From NCBI GenBank assembly GCA_964567945.1, contig CAZMOS010000001.1, positions 1 to 64,000 on the forward strand: a stretch of 64,000 nucleotides of DNA. The letters run 5' to 3'. The translations under genes were made by a program, and so were the position numbers. Of the stretch, positions 7,913 to 17,170 are shown one piece after another. The stretch comes from JAADID01 sp964567945 (GTDB taxonomy: Bacteria > Bacteroidota > Bacteroidia > Bacteroidales > F082). Every line of letters starts with the position of its first letter. Position 1 is the stretch's first letter. The notes beneath the pieces were generated by a model. The model was not told the origin of the DNA and did no database searches. It saw only the letters and a list, made by a program, of their open reading frames with translations.

Positions 7913-10554
7913 CATCTCTTTTACTTGTAGTTAACGTGTTTTTTGTTCCGGCGCTTTTTGCCCAGGAAACAGGAAAGCTTACTCCTGACGAAATAGAGAC
8001 TTATAAAAACCAGTGTAAAGACATGATAAAATACCTGGAAGGGACATTTAATTTTCTGGGTGATCCGAACCAGGTGCCGTCGGAAAAAGAGATCATCATC
8101 AACAACAGTTATCTCAAGGTTTTCCAAAGTGATGAAACACAAATCGAGGATGACCTGGACCCCAACCGTGAAATGCCCATCATGAAAGATGTGCAGGCTT
8201 ATATGAAAGACATTGTGTTCTTTTTCAAAAATGTCAAATTCGGGTTTCAGGTGAATGAAATTACTCCGCTTGTCGGCGAGAACGGCGAGATCGTTTTTAA
8301 GGTAACCATGAACAGGAACCTGAAAGGTGTTACCATTAACAACGACACGCTGGATAACAATCTGACACGTTATGTTGAGATCAACCTTGATCCGGTGCAA
8401 AATGATTTGAAAATAGCCAGTATATACACCACGAAACCCAGCCAGCGCGAAGAAATGAAATACTGGTGGGAGCATATGGCCGAAAGCTGGAAAACGTTTT
8501 TCAGTGATTCCACACTGGTCTATGACACACTTCCCTTTTACAAGATCACCGCTTTTACCGACAGTGCACTGATGCTGAACAGATGGCAACCCGACATCAG
8601 AATTGATACTATGCTGATCTATGAAGGCGACACCGTTTATCCTTCAAAAGTACCGGATTCATTAAGGGAATTCAGCATGATAGTGGTTGATACCACCATC
8701 CATTACCTGCTGGTTACCGATACCATCCCTGTGAATGTGGATACGATCTATCTCATGCTGGAGAGATTCAAAGGATTAAAAAGCCTGAATATTTCCGGAA
8801 ACATGACACTGAGCAACCTGGACCCGGTAAGGGAACTGACAGACCTGATGGAGATTGACCTTTCCAACTCACTGATCAATGACTTGTCGCCACTGACAAA
8901 CCTTAATAAACTAACCTCTATAAACTGTTCTTCCTCAAAAGTCACCTCACTTGAGCCTTTGCGCTATGCCTCTGGTCTGAAAGAACTGAATTGTTCTAAT
9001 ACCGGTGTTGAAGACATTAGTACAATTGAAGGGCTGAAAAATCTGAGTATCCTAAATTTGAGCAATACTCCTGTTTCTGACATCACTTCTCTTTCGAACT
9101 TACTCAGCCTAAGCCGCCTGGACCTGTCACATACGCAGGTAACGGATCTTTCATCCCTTTCAAAATTACCGGCATTGACCGATCTGAACATCGCCGCAAC
9201 GCCTGTCACTGACCTGTCCCCGTTATCCGAATTATCCACCCTGCATAACCTGAATATTGACAATACCACACTAACAGACGTCAGCCCATTGGATTCGCTG
9301 CAAAACCTGCATATCTTACAGGCAAACAACAGCAAACTGAACGATATCACTCCCCTTTCCGGACTCCCTTCATTAAAATACATTTACTGTGATAACTCCG
9401 GAATTGATGAGGAAAAAGCAACCCGCTTCATGGAAGAAAACCCACAGGTACTGGTTATTTACAATACCGATAAACTTGTTCAGTGGTGGGAAGACCTTCC
9501 GTCTGTTTACAAAGACCTCATCAAAGAACGGCTGAAAACAGGTGACAGCATCACCACTGAAGAGCTGCACAGGATCATCAGCATAACGGAAGTTGACCTG
9601 TCCACATTAAATGAGATTCGTGACATTTCACCGCTCAGTATATTGCACCGGCTGGAAAAGGTAAATCTTGAAGCAACAAACGTAAGCGACCTCAGCCCTT
9701 TGGCCGAACTGAATAATTTGCAGGAACTGAACATTAGTTACACAGAGGTGACAAGCCTTGAGCCTTTTAATAAACTGACTAACCTGAAACTGGTCAACTG
9801 CAAATACACCGAAATAAGCGACCTGCTTCCGTTGGCTAACAATCCCGGCCTTCAAAAGATATATTGTGATCATACCCAGGTAGGTCTGCAAAATGTGCTC
9901 AAATTCAGAAAAAAACTACCAGCGTGTCTCGTAATCTGGCAGAGCGATTTTTTACAAAAATGGTGGAACGGCCTCAATGAGGCATGGGAGAAAGAATTTG
10001 AAAAACAAATGAAATTCGACGGGAATTATGATGCCGAAAACCTGCAAAAACTGGTCAACCTTCATAAGATCAGTATCATGGATGACCACAATATTTATAA
10101 CCTGGTCCCATTGAGCATTTTCAAAGAACTGGAAGTGCTGACTGTGAGCAATACGAAGATCAAAGATATCGAACCCATTATCGGGCTGCCAAACCTGGTT
10201 GAATTGAATGTGCCCAACAATCCGATTTTTGAAATGCCGGAAATTGTTAAAATGCATGGATTGAAAAAGCTGAACATTGAAAACACCTCGGTTGAAAACC
10301 TGGAGAATATCCTGCAACTTCCGCAATTGCAATACCTTAACATCGCAGGAACAAAAATTAAAAAACTAAAAGGGATTGAAAAGCTGATCAACCTGCAAAC
10401 GCTCGTTATCAACAATACGGATATCAAAAGTTTAAAGGGAATAGAAAAATTACCCAATCTGACCAATCTGAAATGTTATCGTACCGGGATTAAAGAATCG
10501 AAGATTGAAGATTTTAAAAATCAAAATCCTGCGATTAAAGTGGAATATTATTAG
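7894..10554 (+). CDS. Secreted modular leucine-rich-repeat protein
   Basis: This 886-residue exported protein has a signal peptide ending near residue 23 (ALFAQ). After an N-terminal region of about 260 residues come LRR blocks of the 22-residue SDS22/internalin type (L..L..L.L..T.VSDLSPL): about 288-500, 565-655 and 720-875. The blocks are separated by two similar linkers: a helix ending in P.xLVIYNTDKLVQWW at about 505-560, and PACLVIWQSDFLQKWW at about 665-715. The C-terminus (FKNQNPAIKVEYY) looks like the start of another such linker. LRR proteins of this kind bind other proteins. No T9SS tail or membrane anchor is visible. Its start overlaps the preceding exported protein, and its stop lies 3 nt before a CDF transporter. 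Confidence 0.88.
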   Translation: MFRRKLTSLLLVVNVFFVPALFAQETGKLTPDEIETYKNQCKDMIKYLEGTFNFLGDPNQVPSEKEIIINNSYLKVFQSDETQIEDDLDPNREMPIMKDVQAYMKDIVFFFKNVKFGFQVNEITPLVGENGEIVFKVTMNRNLKGVTINNDTLDNNLTRYVEINLDPVQNDLKIASIYTTKPSQREEMKYWWEHMAESWKTFFSDSTLVYDTLPFYKITAFTDSALMLNRWQPDIRIDTMLIYEGDTVYPSKVPDSLREFSMIVVDTTIHYLLVTDTIPVNVDTIYLMLERFKGLKSLNISGNMTLSNLDPVRELTDLMEIDLSNSLINDLSPLTNLNKLTSINCSSSKVTSLEPLRYASGLKELNCSNTGVEDISTIEGLKNLSILNLSNTPVSDITSLSNLLSLSRLDLSHTQVTDLSSLSKLPALTDLNIAATPVTDLSPLSELSTLHNLNIDNTTLTDVSPLDSLQNLHILQANNSKLNDITPLSGLPSLKYIYCDNSGIDEEKATRFMEENPQVLVIYNTDKLVQWWEDLPSVYKDLIKERLKTGDSITTEELHRIISITEVDLSTLNEIRDISPLSILHRLEKVNLEATNVSDLSPLAELNNLQELNISYTEVTSLEPFNKLTNLKLVNCKYTEISDLLPLANNPGLQKIYCDHTQVGLQNVLKFRKKLPACLVIWQSDFLQKWWNGLNEAWEKEFEKQMKFDGNYDAENLQKLVNLHKISIMDDHNIYNLVPLSIFKELEVLTVSNTKIKDIEPIIGLPNLVELNVPNNPIFEMPEIVKMHGLKKLNIENTSVENLENILQLPQLQYLNIAGTKIKKLKGIEKLINLQTLVINNTDIKSLKGIEKLPNLTNLKCYRTGIKESKIEDFKNQNPAIKVEYY

Positions 10555-10557
10555 GCA

Positions 10558-11436
10558 ATGTTTTCAAAGCATGACAAATTAAGCTATTCCGAAGGGGTGA
10601 TCTCCATCATCGCCAACTTTATTTTATTCGGCCTGAAATACTGGGCAGGGGTCGTGTCCGGTTCTGTGGCGCTGATCGCCGATGCATGGCACACACTTTC
10701 CGACTCTTTAAGTTCCGTTTTTGTGATTGCCGGAATAAAATTATCTGCCAGAAAACCTGACAAGGAACATCCTTTCGGCCACGGTCGCTGGGAACACATT
10801 ACCTCTATTTTCATCGGTTTTTTGCTTGGAATTATTGCTTATGAATTCCTGAAAGAGTCTGCCGTTCGTTTCAGCAACAGGGAGGCAGCCCATTTCGGGA
10901 CAATTGCCATAGTGGTTACGGTTATTTCAGTTGTTTTAAAAGAAGCACTGGCCCAATATGCGTTTTACATCGGAAGAGTAACAAAAAACCTCACGGTCAA
11001 AGCAGATGGCTGGCACCACCGCACCGACTCTTTGTCCTCACTGGTTGTGCTGGCAGGAATCATGTTAAGGAATTATTTCTGGTGGATTGATAGTGTGTTG
11101 GGAATCATTATTTCGTTGATGATCTTTTATGCCGCTTATGAAATCATAAAACAGGCGATCAACAAATTGCTGGGAGAAGAACCCCCTGAAGATTTATTGA
11201 ATCAAATCAAAACCATCATCCGTGAAGCTGATCCGCATGACCTTCATCCCCATCATTTTCACATTCATAATTATGTAAGACATACCGAACTCACTTTTCA
11301 CATTAAGTTTGAGAAAGAAATGGACATCAATACGGCCCACCAGATTGCCACCAAAATAGAGCAAGCCATCCGCGAGCGACTGAACATCGAGTCCACCATC
11401 CACATCGAACCACTGGGGGTGAAGCATGAATGGTGA
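10558..11436 (+). CDS. Cation diffusion facilitator (CDF) metal transporter
   Basis: The 292-residue protein has the standard CDF layout: six membrane helices, then a cytoplasmic C-terminal domain. Metal-site residues are in DAWHTLSDSLSS (helix 2) and DGWHHRTDSLSS (helix 5), and GHGRWEH follows helix 2 as usual. The H/D-H/D pattern in helices 2 and 5 fits divalent transition-metal/H+ antiport (Zn, Fe or Mn). A His-rich stretch DPHDLHPHHFHIHNYVRHTE at about 219-238 lies in the cytoplasmic domain and may bind metal. It is probably cotranscribed with the LRR gene 3 nt upstream, though a functional link is not obvious. Confidence 0.93.
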   Translation: MFSKHDKLSYSEGVISIIANFILFGLKYWAGVVSGSVALIADAWHTLSDSLSSVFVIAGIKLSARKPDKEHPFGHGRWEHITSIFIGFLLGIIAYEFLKESAVRFSNREAAHFGTIAIVVTVISVVLKEALAQYAFYIGRVTKNLTVKADGWHHRTDSLSSLVVLAGIMLRNYFWWIDSVLGIIISLMIFYAAYEIIKQAINKLLGEEPPEDLLNQIKTIIREADPHDLHPHHFHIHNYVRHTELTFHIKFEKEMDINTAHQIATKIEQAIRERLNIESTIHIEPLGVKHEW

Positions 11437-11451
11437 GCGGTGATTTGTGAC

Positions 11452-11477
11452 CTTCCAGAGTATGCAATACCTGGAAG
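11452..11477. repeat. Short palindromic repeat, CTTCCAG family
   Basis: The 26-nt inverted repeat CTTCCAG...CTGGAAG has an inner AGTAT/ATAC pairing. A second copy of the same design lies at 43350-43380. It sits between convergent genes and may also help terminate them. Confidence 0.6.
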
Positions 11478-11568
11478 AGTCCGGATTACGAAAAGGAATT
11501 TAATAATAGATAAGAAGCGGATTATCTTTTAAATAATAATTCTGCTTACATCGAACGGACGTTATTAC

Positions 11569-12537
11569 TTATTTCTTCCCATCTTCAAAGGCATCTTTCT
11601 CCACAAAGAACTTCCCGAAAAGTTTTCCGGCGTTACCGTCAAAATAGCTTTCGTCATTCTGCGAAGAATGGACTACATATTGCGTTGAATCCGTTTGATA
11701 AGCAGTCAGCACAACGGGGTCCTTTCCTTCTGGGCTGATTGTGATCTTCCCGTAAACATTGTACCTGCCGGGATTGAAATCATGAATAAACTTACTGCCT
11801 CTGGCATTTGACAGCTTGCGAAGATAGTTTACCGTTTTGGCCGAATCTGCCGGGACGCCGTCCAGCAGCCACTTGTTATCCTGTTTCTGCAAAGAAAACG
11901 AAGACTTTCCCGGATAGGAAAAATCCAGCGATTTGATTTCATCCACATTTACCTGGCAAAACAGCTTCTGCCTGAAATCATCCGCTTTGCTGCCCAGCCC
12001 CAGTTTCACTATGCCGTCGGTAACATAAACCTTTTCATCCTCATAAGGCCGTGCATACATCAGGATTTCCTGTTGCTGACGCATATACGGATTCTGACTT
12101 TGGCTTTTAGGCATTTTAAAATTGATTTTACCCAAAATCAGATCGGCTTTGATTTCGCTTCCTTTTTTAAACTGCACCTGTGTTCCCAGTGAATCGGTCA
12201 CTTTGTATTGTTTCCATTTTTCCGACGAAGTAGCAGCCACGCTTTGTGGTTTCAATGTTGATATTTCCGCAAGTACGGACCTGACTTTCCGGTTATCAGC
12301 CTGAAAATAACGGTCACGGCCTTTTACCTGCCAGTTGCCGTTGCTTTTCCTGATCTCCACCCGTTCGCCTCTGGCAGGTTGAGAAATGACGATCTGGTCA
12401 ATTTGTGCCGTATCCACATTGACAAGGTCGGCGCGAAAGGTTCGTTCACTGCGGTCGGTAAATTTCAAAATAAGGAATAAAACGACCAGGACGATCAGGA
12501 CAATCCACAATACTTTTGAACTGTTTTTACTTAACAT
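11569..12537 (-). CDS. DUF4340 domain protein of the Gld ABC operon
   Basis: This 322-residue protein has one N-terminal membrane helix (KVLWIVLIVLVVLFLILKF, about residues 9-27) followed by a periplasmic DUF4340 region. Repeated short modules with Trp and Asp are visible (NGNWQVKGRDRYFQADNRK, DNKWLLDGVPADS). DUF4340 proteins commonly follow GldG-type proteins in ABC-2 operons and are thought to be accessory periplasmic parts. The start overlaps the GldG-like stop by 11 nt, so translation is coupled. Function is inferred only from context. Confidence 0.85.
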   Translation of the reverse strand: MLSKNSSKVLWIVLIVLVVLFLILKFTDRSERTFRADLVNVDTAQIDQIVISQPARGERVEIRKSNGNWQVKGRDRYFQADNRKVRSVLAEISTLKPQSVAATSSEKWKQYKVTDSLGTQVQFKKGSEIKADLILGKINFKMPKSQSQNPYMRQQQEILMYARPYEDEKVYVTDGIVKLGLGSKADDFRQKLFCQVNVDEIKSLDFSYPGKSSFSLQKQDNKWLLDGVPADSAKTVNYLRKLSNARGSKFIHDFNPGRYNVYGKITISPEGKDPVVLTAYQTDSTQYVVHSSQNDESYFDGNAGKLFGKFFVEKDAFEDGKK

Positions 12538-14032
12538 AACCTTCCTCCATTCTTTTTATTCGTTGATTTCTGCGATACTGAATACGGATGAGCCCGTAAA
12601 TAATTACCAGCAATACCGGCAACAGGAAGTTGAGCCATTTCAGCAACAATTTTGTGCTGTCGCTCACCTGGTCAAGCGGCCTGGAAGTAATGGCTTTGGT
12701 CCGCAGGTTGATCAGTCCCGTATCATCCGAAAGCCAGTCAATGCTGTTCACCAGGAAGTTTACATTGTCCTTTTGCACCTGGCGGGCGCGTCTTCCCGGG
12801 CCATTCACCGCAAACTCTCCGTCACTGATCACGATGATACGACCGCTGTTCGGCTTTTCAAGCAAACCGGCAACAACCAGTGAATGATCCTTGAAATCCG
12901 TACGTGTCCACCTTTTGTTGATATCGAAATACACGGGCACAGGTTCTGTCCCGGATTGTTCCGAAGTCATAACCAGTGGCGTAAATCTGTAGGTTGAATC
13001 TCCGTAATAGTTCAGCGGGCTGGCAAAAGTCAGGAATAACTCTTCCAGGCCTTTGGTAACGGGATGATCGGCAAAATTAGAAAGCACCGGAAGGTAAGGA
13101 AACTGTATTTGTGTAGTCATCGTAAATCCGGCACTTTGCTGACTGACGGCAATCGTACCGCAGCGGGCGTCCACGATAAAACTGTCACCGACTTCGAGGC
13201 CTTTTTTGCGCAGCCATCCTTCAAGCCCGGTATTTACTGCCGTTCCCGATAAAGTTTGCAGGTCTCCCTTCACACGATCCATGCCGATAAACAGGTTTCC
13301 TCCCTGGTCAAGGTAATTATCCAGAAGCTTCAACTGCCTGATGTTGAATGAATCTTTCGGGGCAATGATGGCCAGCGTTTTGTAATCATTCAGGTTTTTG
13401 GTGGTATCGGTCAGGTAAACCGGTCGCACATTATACAATACCTGAAGTTCCTGCATGGCCTGCTGAAATTCATTGATACCCGGTTCTCCCTGCCCCTGGA
13501 TAAAGCCGATCAGGGGTTTGTTTTTTACGCTCAGCTTTTTGATGGCGGTGGAAAGGTCGTATTCGATACTGCTGTTGGGGCTGATAAACGGAATGACCTC
13601 CGATTCATCTCCCATCTGAACCACGGCGCCCATGTAAATTTTTTGTTGCTTGACCTGGTCTTTTTCACGCGCATTGAAAAGTACGGGACGAACACCCTTT
13701 TTCATGGCTTCGGCTTCGGACTGGTCATCTTTGCCGGGGTTTTTGAATTCATAAACAACTTTTCCTTTCGACAAGCTGTTGTATTCGATAAGCATATCCT
13801 TGAAATCCTGCCTTACCTTGTCGAGATTGGGGGGCAGGTCTTTTGTAAACCAGGCGGTGACCGTCACCGGCTCGTCCAGGTTTTTTAATATGTCTTTTGT
13901 TGCCCTGCTCAATGAATATTGACGTCCTTCGGTCAGGTCAATCCTGAAAAAATAATTTTCGGAAATGACCGCAATCACTATCAATATAAACGTCAGTAAC
14001 AGTATGGACGAAGTATATGATTTCTTTTTCAT
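12527..14032 (-). CDS. gldG: GldG-like ABC transporter accessory/substrate-binding protein
   Basis: The 501-residue protein has an N-terminal membrane helix (SSILLLTFILIVIAVISENYFF), a large periplasmic ABC-type unknown-function domain and a C-terminal helix (LLLKWLNFLLPVLLVIIYGLI). Motifs typical of GldG are present: RIDLTEGRQYSLSRATKDIL near residue 30, VTVTAWFTKDLPPNL, and the late GRIIVISDGEFAVNGPGRR. In gliding Flavobacteria GldA, GldF and GldG form an ABC system; homologues also occur in non-gliding Bacteroidota. It lies between the permease and DUF4340 genes in one operon. Confidence 0.9.
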   Translation of the reverse strand: MKKKSYTSSILLLTFILIVIAVISENYFFRIDLTEGRQYSLSRATKDILKNLDEPVTVTAWFTKDLPPNLDKVRQDFKDMLIEYNSLSKGKVVYEFKNPGKDDQSEAEAMKKGVRPVLFNAREKDQVKQQKIYMGAVVQMGDESEVIPFISPNSSIEYDLSTAIKKLSVKNKPLIGFIQGQGEPGINEFQQAMQELQVLYNVRPVYLTDTTKNLNDYKTLAIIAPKDSFNIRQLKLLDNYLDQGGNLFIGMDRVKGDLQTLSGTAVNTGLEGWLRKKGLEVGDSFIVDARCGTIAVSQQSAGFTMTTQIQFPYLPVLSNFADHPVTKGLEELFLTFASPLNYYGDSTYRFTPLVMTSEQSGTEPVPVYFDINKRWTRTDFKDHSLVVAGLLEKPNSGRIIVISDGEFAVNGPGRRARQVQKDNVNFLVNSIDWLSDDTGLINLRTKAITSRPLDQVSDSTKLLLKWLNFLLPVLLVIIYGLIRIQYRRNQRIKRMEEGYVK

Positions 14033-14056
14033 TTCTTTTGTTTTTAAGTTACTTTG

Positions 14057-14779
14057 TTAATTGTACCTTTTTCTGATCAGCATGGTCTCCGATAAGACCA
14101 GGCCGTAAAAAATGAAAATTAAAAAGTAGATCAGGTCCCGTGAATCAATCACGCCCCTGGCCATGGATTCGAAATGGGTGCCAACGGCCAGAAAACTCAA
14201 AACGCGGCCGATGATCCCCGAAAAATTACTGCTCATCATCTGAAAGATGACCTGGAAAAATATTCCGATAGACAGTGTGAGCAAATAGCTGACAATTTGA
14301 TTGTTCGTAAAGCTGCTGGTGAAAAGTCCGATGCTGATATACATGGCGCTGAACAGGATGAGCGCCAGATAGCCGCTGAAAACCTGGCCGTTGTCAATGT
14401 TGCCCAGGTTGGCTACCGTAATGTAATAAGGAATAGTGAGGGCAAGGGCAATGATGATCAGGAGCAGCGTGGCCAGAAATTTTCCCATGATCACCTGCCA
14501 GTTGGAAACCGGCTTGGTGAGCAGCAGCTCGATGGTGCCCGAGCGGTTTTCTTCGGACAGCAATCGCATGGTCAGTGACGGGATAAAGAAAAACAATGTC
14601 CAGTAGGCAATGTTAAAAAATACTTCCAGGCTGGCCTGCTTGATGAAAAATATATCGCTGCCATAGATCCAGGTGAAAAAACCGCTGAACCCTAAAAACA
14701 GGACAAGCAGGATATACGCCATGAGCGAATCGAAATAAGCTTGCAATTCTCGTTTGGTAATGATCCATATTTTTTCCAT
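14057..14779 (-). CDS. gldF: GldF-like ABC-2 permease
   Basis: This 240-residue integral membrane protein has about six hydrophobic segments and an amphipathic start (MEKIWIITKRELQAYFDSLMAY), as usual for ABC-2 permeases. The conserved cytoplasmic stretch SLTMRLLSEENRSGTIELLLTKPVS at about residues 70-95 is the coupling-helix region. It lies 20 nt downstream of the ATPase and 24 nt upstream of the GldG-like gene. It should form the membrane channel with the GldA-like ATPase. The exported substrate is unknown. Confidence 0.9.
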   Translation of the reverse strand: MEKIWIITKRELQAYFDSLMAYILLVLFLGFSGFFTWIYGSDIFFIKQASLEVFFNIAYWTLFFFIPSLTMRLLSEENRSGTIELLLTKPVSNWQVIMGKFLATLLLIIIALALTIPYYITVANLGNIDNGQVFSGYLALILFSAMYISIGLFTSSFTNNQIVSYLLTLSIGIFFQVIFQMMSSNFSGIIGRVLSFLAVGTHFESMARGVIDSRDLIYFLIFIFYGLVLSETMLIRKRYN

Positions 14780-14799
14780 GGTGATTTTTCTTTTTATGA

Positions 14800-15729
14800 T
14801 TAATTCATTGTCAATTCACGGAACACATCTTCCAGTTTGGTTTCCACAAAGGTCATTTGGGTGAGTTTCCAACCTTTTTTCACACACAGGTCGAAAATGG
14901 CACGGCGTGAACTTTTCCTATTTTTACTCTGAACCTCAAACGTACTGGAAGACTTGTCTATGAAATCCACTATTTCCGTTTCTTCCAGTTTTTGCAGGGC
15001 TTCAAATATGTCATTGATGTCACCGTCCTCGATGGACACCTTCAGAATTTCTTTTCCCTGTGCCTGTTTTCTCAGTTCCCGGGACGTCCCGTCAGCGACA
15101 ATTTTTCCGTTATTAATGATCATGATGCGGTCACAGGTGGCCTCCACCTCAGCCAGGATGTGTGAGCTGAGAATAACGGTTTTCTCTCTTCCGATCTTTT
15201 TGATCAGTTCACGTATTTCAATGATCTGGTTCGGGTCAAGGCCGGTGGTGGGCTCATCAAGGATGAGTATCTCCGGATCGTGGATAAGTGCCTGTGCCAG
15301 GCCAACACGCTGCTTGAAACCTTTTGAAAGTTCATTGATCTTTTTGTGCTTCTCGTCTTCGATACCGCAAATGTCAATCACTTCACGCACCTTTTCGAGG
15401 ATTTTGGATTTTTCAACACCCTCGATACGGGCTACAAAATGCAGGTAATCAATGACCGGCATATCCTCGTAAAGCGGGTTGTTTTCAGGCAGATAACCGA
15501 TCCGCTTCTTAACCTCTTCCTGGTTGTCATAAACATTCAGGTTTCCTATCGTGATGTTTCCGTCATCTGGAATAAGAAAAGTGGTAATTGCTTTCATTGT
15601 AGTGGTTTTTCCTGCGCCATTCGGCCCGAGAAAACCCAGCACTTCTCCGGTCTTAACCCTGAACGAAATGTTGTCAACTGCTTTTTGTGTTCCGTATTTC
15701 TTGGTAAGATTCTCAACAATTATGTCCAT
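14800..15729 (-). CDS. gldA: GldA-like ABC transporter ATPase
   Basis: The 309-residue ATPase has Walker A GPNGAGKTTT near residue 35, Q-loop region YLPENNPLYEDMP, the signature LSKGFKQRVGLAQALIHDP and Walker B ILILDEPTTGLDP followed by H-loop SSHILAEVE. The signature Gly-Gly is replaced by Lys-Gly (LSKGF), which is common in this subfamily. A C-terminal domain of about 90 residues follows the nucleotide-binding domain, as in GldA. It is the first gene of the operon ATPase-permease-GldG-DUF4340. No exact -7 box was found upstream. Confidence 0.92.
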   Translation of the reverse strand: MDIIVENLTKKYGTQKAVDNISFRVKTGEVLGFLGPNGAGKTTTMKAITTFLIPDDGNITIGNLNVYDNQEEVKKRIGYLPENNPLYEDMPVIDYLHFVARIEGVEKSKILEKVREVIDICGIEDEKHKKINELSKGFKQRVGLAQALIHDPEILILDEPTTGLDPNQIIEIRELIKKIGREKTVILSSHILAEVEATCDRIMIINNGKIVADGTSRELRKQAQGKEILKVSIEDGDINDIFEALQKLEETEIVDFIDKSSSTFEVQSKNRKSSRRAIFDLCVKKGWKLTQMTFVETKLEDVFRELTMN

Positions 15730-15987
15730 AATGTTTTATTTTAACAGTCAATCGTTTTTGAAAAAGCCGGCGCAAGTTGGCAGTTTTTTAAAAAAATGTA
15801 AAGGATTAAACCCTATATTTAACAAAGTTTAACAGTAGAACGCACCCCTGTCCAGATAGTTAGAATCTTTCCCTGTATTCGATAATGGACGGAACACTAA
15901 AAAGTTGATGGAAGATGATCCGTAACCCGGACGATCTTATCCGAAAAAATGCGAAATTTGCCTGCCGAATAATTATTATCAGGAACA

Positions 15988-16311
15988 ATGGTTACTGTGT
16001 TGATGTGGGTGACGATTTTTGTCTTTGTATTCAATATTCCGTTTGGATACTGGCGGGTAAATGTTAAAAAATTCGGCTGGCAATGGGTGCTGGCCGTCCA
16101 TATTCCCGTTCCTTTTATCATAGCCTTACGCTTCATGACCCCCATAGGGTTTGCATGGTACACTTATGTTTTTCTGGTGGGCGCTTTTTTTCTGGGGCAA
16201 CGCACGGGAGCCATTATTCATAAACGAAGAAACGAAAATCACAAAATTGTCACTTCCTGCCTCGTTATGGATTTATACCGTACAATGATAAAACACGAAA
16301 AGCCTGTATAA
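15988..16311 (+). CDS. Small membrane protein of unknown function
   Basis: The 107-residue protein has three hydrophobic segments (about residues 2-20, 32-51 and 55-76) and a charged cytoplasmic-looking tail (KRRNENHKIVTS...). A conserved family was not recognised; the core LGQRTGAIIHKRRNE resembles small uncharacterised Bacteroidota membrane proteins. The stop TAA lies 3 nt before the 100-N gap. The last 52 nt of the gene lie within the 55-nt sequence repeated on the far side of the gap, so the 3-prime end itself is consistent on both sides. Confidence 0.65.
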   Translation: MVTVLMWVTIFVFVFNIPFGYWRVNVKKFGWQWVLAVHIPVPFIIALRFMTPIGFAWYTYVFLVGAFFLGQRTGAIIHKRRNENHKIVTSCLVMDLYRTMIKHEKPV

Positions 16312-16314
16312 CGT
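16260..16314 (+). repeat. 55-nt exact repeat, left flank of the assembly gap
   Basis: The 55 nt here are repeated base for base at 16415-16469. The length equals a common assembler k-mer, which suggests an unresolved contig overlap and not biology. Confidence 0.9.
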
Positions 16315-16414
16315 NNNNNNNNNNNNNNNNNNNNNNNNNNNNNNNNNNNNNNNNNNNNNNNNNNNNNNNNNNNNNNNNNNNNNNNNNNNNNNNNNNNNNN
16401 NNNNNNNNNNNNNN
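16315..16414. other. 100-N assembly gap
   Basis: Exactly 100 N separate two identical 55-nt ends. Fixed-length N runs are placeholders of unknown size. Confidence 0.99.
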
Positions 16415-16469
16415 CCTCGTTATGGATTTATACCGTACAATGATAAAACACGAAAAGCCTGTATAACGT
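16415..16469 (+). repeat. 55-nt exact repeat, right flank of the assembly gap
   Basis: This is an exact copy of 16260-16314. It contains the C-terminal codons and stop of the small membrane protein and has no start of its own, as expected for a contig end. Confidence 0.9.
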
Positions 16470-16546
16470 AGAGTCTTCAGTCGTCAGTCCTCAATCATCA
16501 GCCTTCAGTCGTCAATCCTGATTCACAAATCGCTAATCACAATTCC
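16470..16546. repeat. Degenerate tandem repeat tract
   Basis: Loose repeats of the kind CAGTCGTCAGTCCTCAATC pass into AATCGCTAATCACAATTCC. The last part is nearly the same as part of the tract at 43199-43250. It just enters the 3-prime end of the LMW phosphatase gene. Confidence 0.5.
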
Positions 16547-17022
16547 CCCTCCTTCCCATTCACAAACTCATACAACCCTTCACCCGCATCTTCCAGCAAA
16601 TCGAGTATCAGTTCAAAACCTTCATCACCACCAAAATAGGGATCGGGAACATGATCGTATTTGAATTTGCTCGAAAAATCCGTCATCAGATAAAGTTTAT
16701 CCATATCCGTTTTGCTGCGGGCTTTTCTTTTCAACTCATACATGTTGTCGTCGTCCATGGCAATAATCATGTCGAACCTGTCAAAATCTGCTGTTTCAAA
16801 AGGCCTGCTTATGGAAGTGAGGTTATATCCCCTTTTCACTGCATGTTTTTGCATGCGCCTGTCGGCAGACTCGCCACGGTGCCAGTCGTCCGTACCTGCA
16901 GAATCAATAAAAAACCGCTGACTTTCTCCCCGTTTTTCAACCAATCCTTTGAAAACAGCTTCGGCACTGGGTGAGCGGCAAATGTTACCCAAACAAACAA
17001 ACAATATCTTTTTCCTTTTCAT
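16537..17022 (-). CDS. Low molecular weight protein-tyrosine phosphatase
   Basis: The 161-residue enzyme begins with the P-loop CLGNICRSP (C-X5-R) at about residues 9-17 and has the general-acid loop DPYFGGDEGFE at about 128-138. These are the two catalytic landmarks of LMW phosphatases, which hydrolyse phosphotyrosine through a cysteinyl-phosphate intermediate; in bacteria they often oppose tyrosine kinases that control polysaccharide export. The frame extends to a GTG at 17082, but the ATG at 17022 gives the normal family length and lies just after a -7 box at 17046-17053. No kinase gene is nearby. Confidence 0.93.
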   Translation of the reverse strand: MKRKKILFVCLGNICRSPSAEAVFKGLVEKRGESQRFFIDSAGTDDWHRGESADRRMQKHAVKRGYNLTSISRPFETADFDRFDMIIAMDDDNMYELKRKARSKTDMDKLYLMTDFSSKFKYDHVPDPYFGGDEGFELILDLLEDAGEGLYEFVNGKEGEL

Positions 17023-17045
17023 AATTTTACCCGAACGATGGTTTG

Positions 17046-17053
17046 CAAAATTA
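17046..17053 (-). promoter_or_regulatory. -7 box of the LMW phosphatase gene
   Basis: The minus strand reads TAATTTTG (TAnnTTTG), 24 nt before the ATG at 17022. Its position inside the longer open frame argues against the GTG start at 17082. Confidence 0.5.
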
Positions 17054-17170
17054 AACAAACCTGAAAAGCTCACTGCACCCAAAGTTTTTTGAATCCCATC
17101 CGCTGAACCACGTTAATTTGATTTTTGTTAAATAGTTAACAAAAGATTTTAATACCTCCGCCATAAATCG

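Noticed and set aside
7921..8589. Minus-strand open frame of 222 codons
   Set aside because: It is antisense to the LRR protein N-terminal region, and the composition is not protein-like.
11569..15729. Proof of gliding motility
   Set aside because: GldA/F/G homologues occur in non-gliding Bacteroidota, and no other gld or spr genes are in the window.
16260..16469. Biological direct repeat or attachment site
   Set aside because: The exact 55-nt length, the perfect identity and the 100-N spacer point to assembly.
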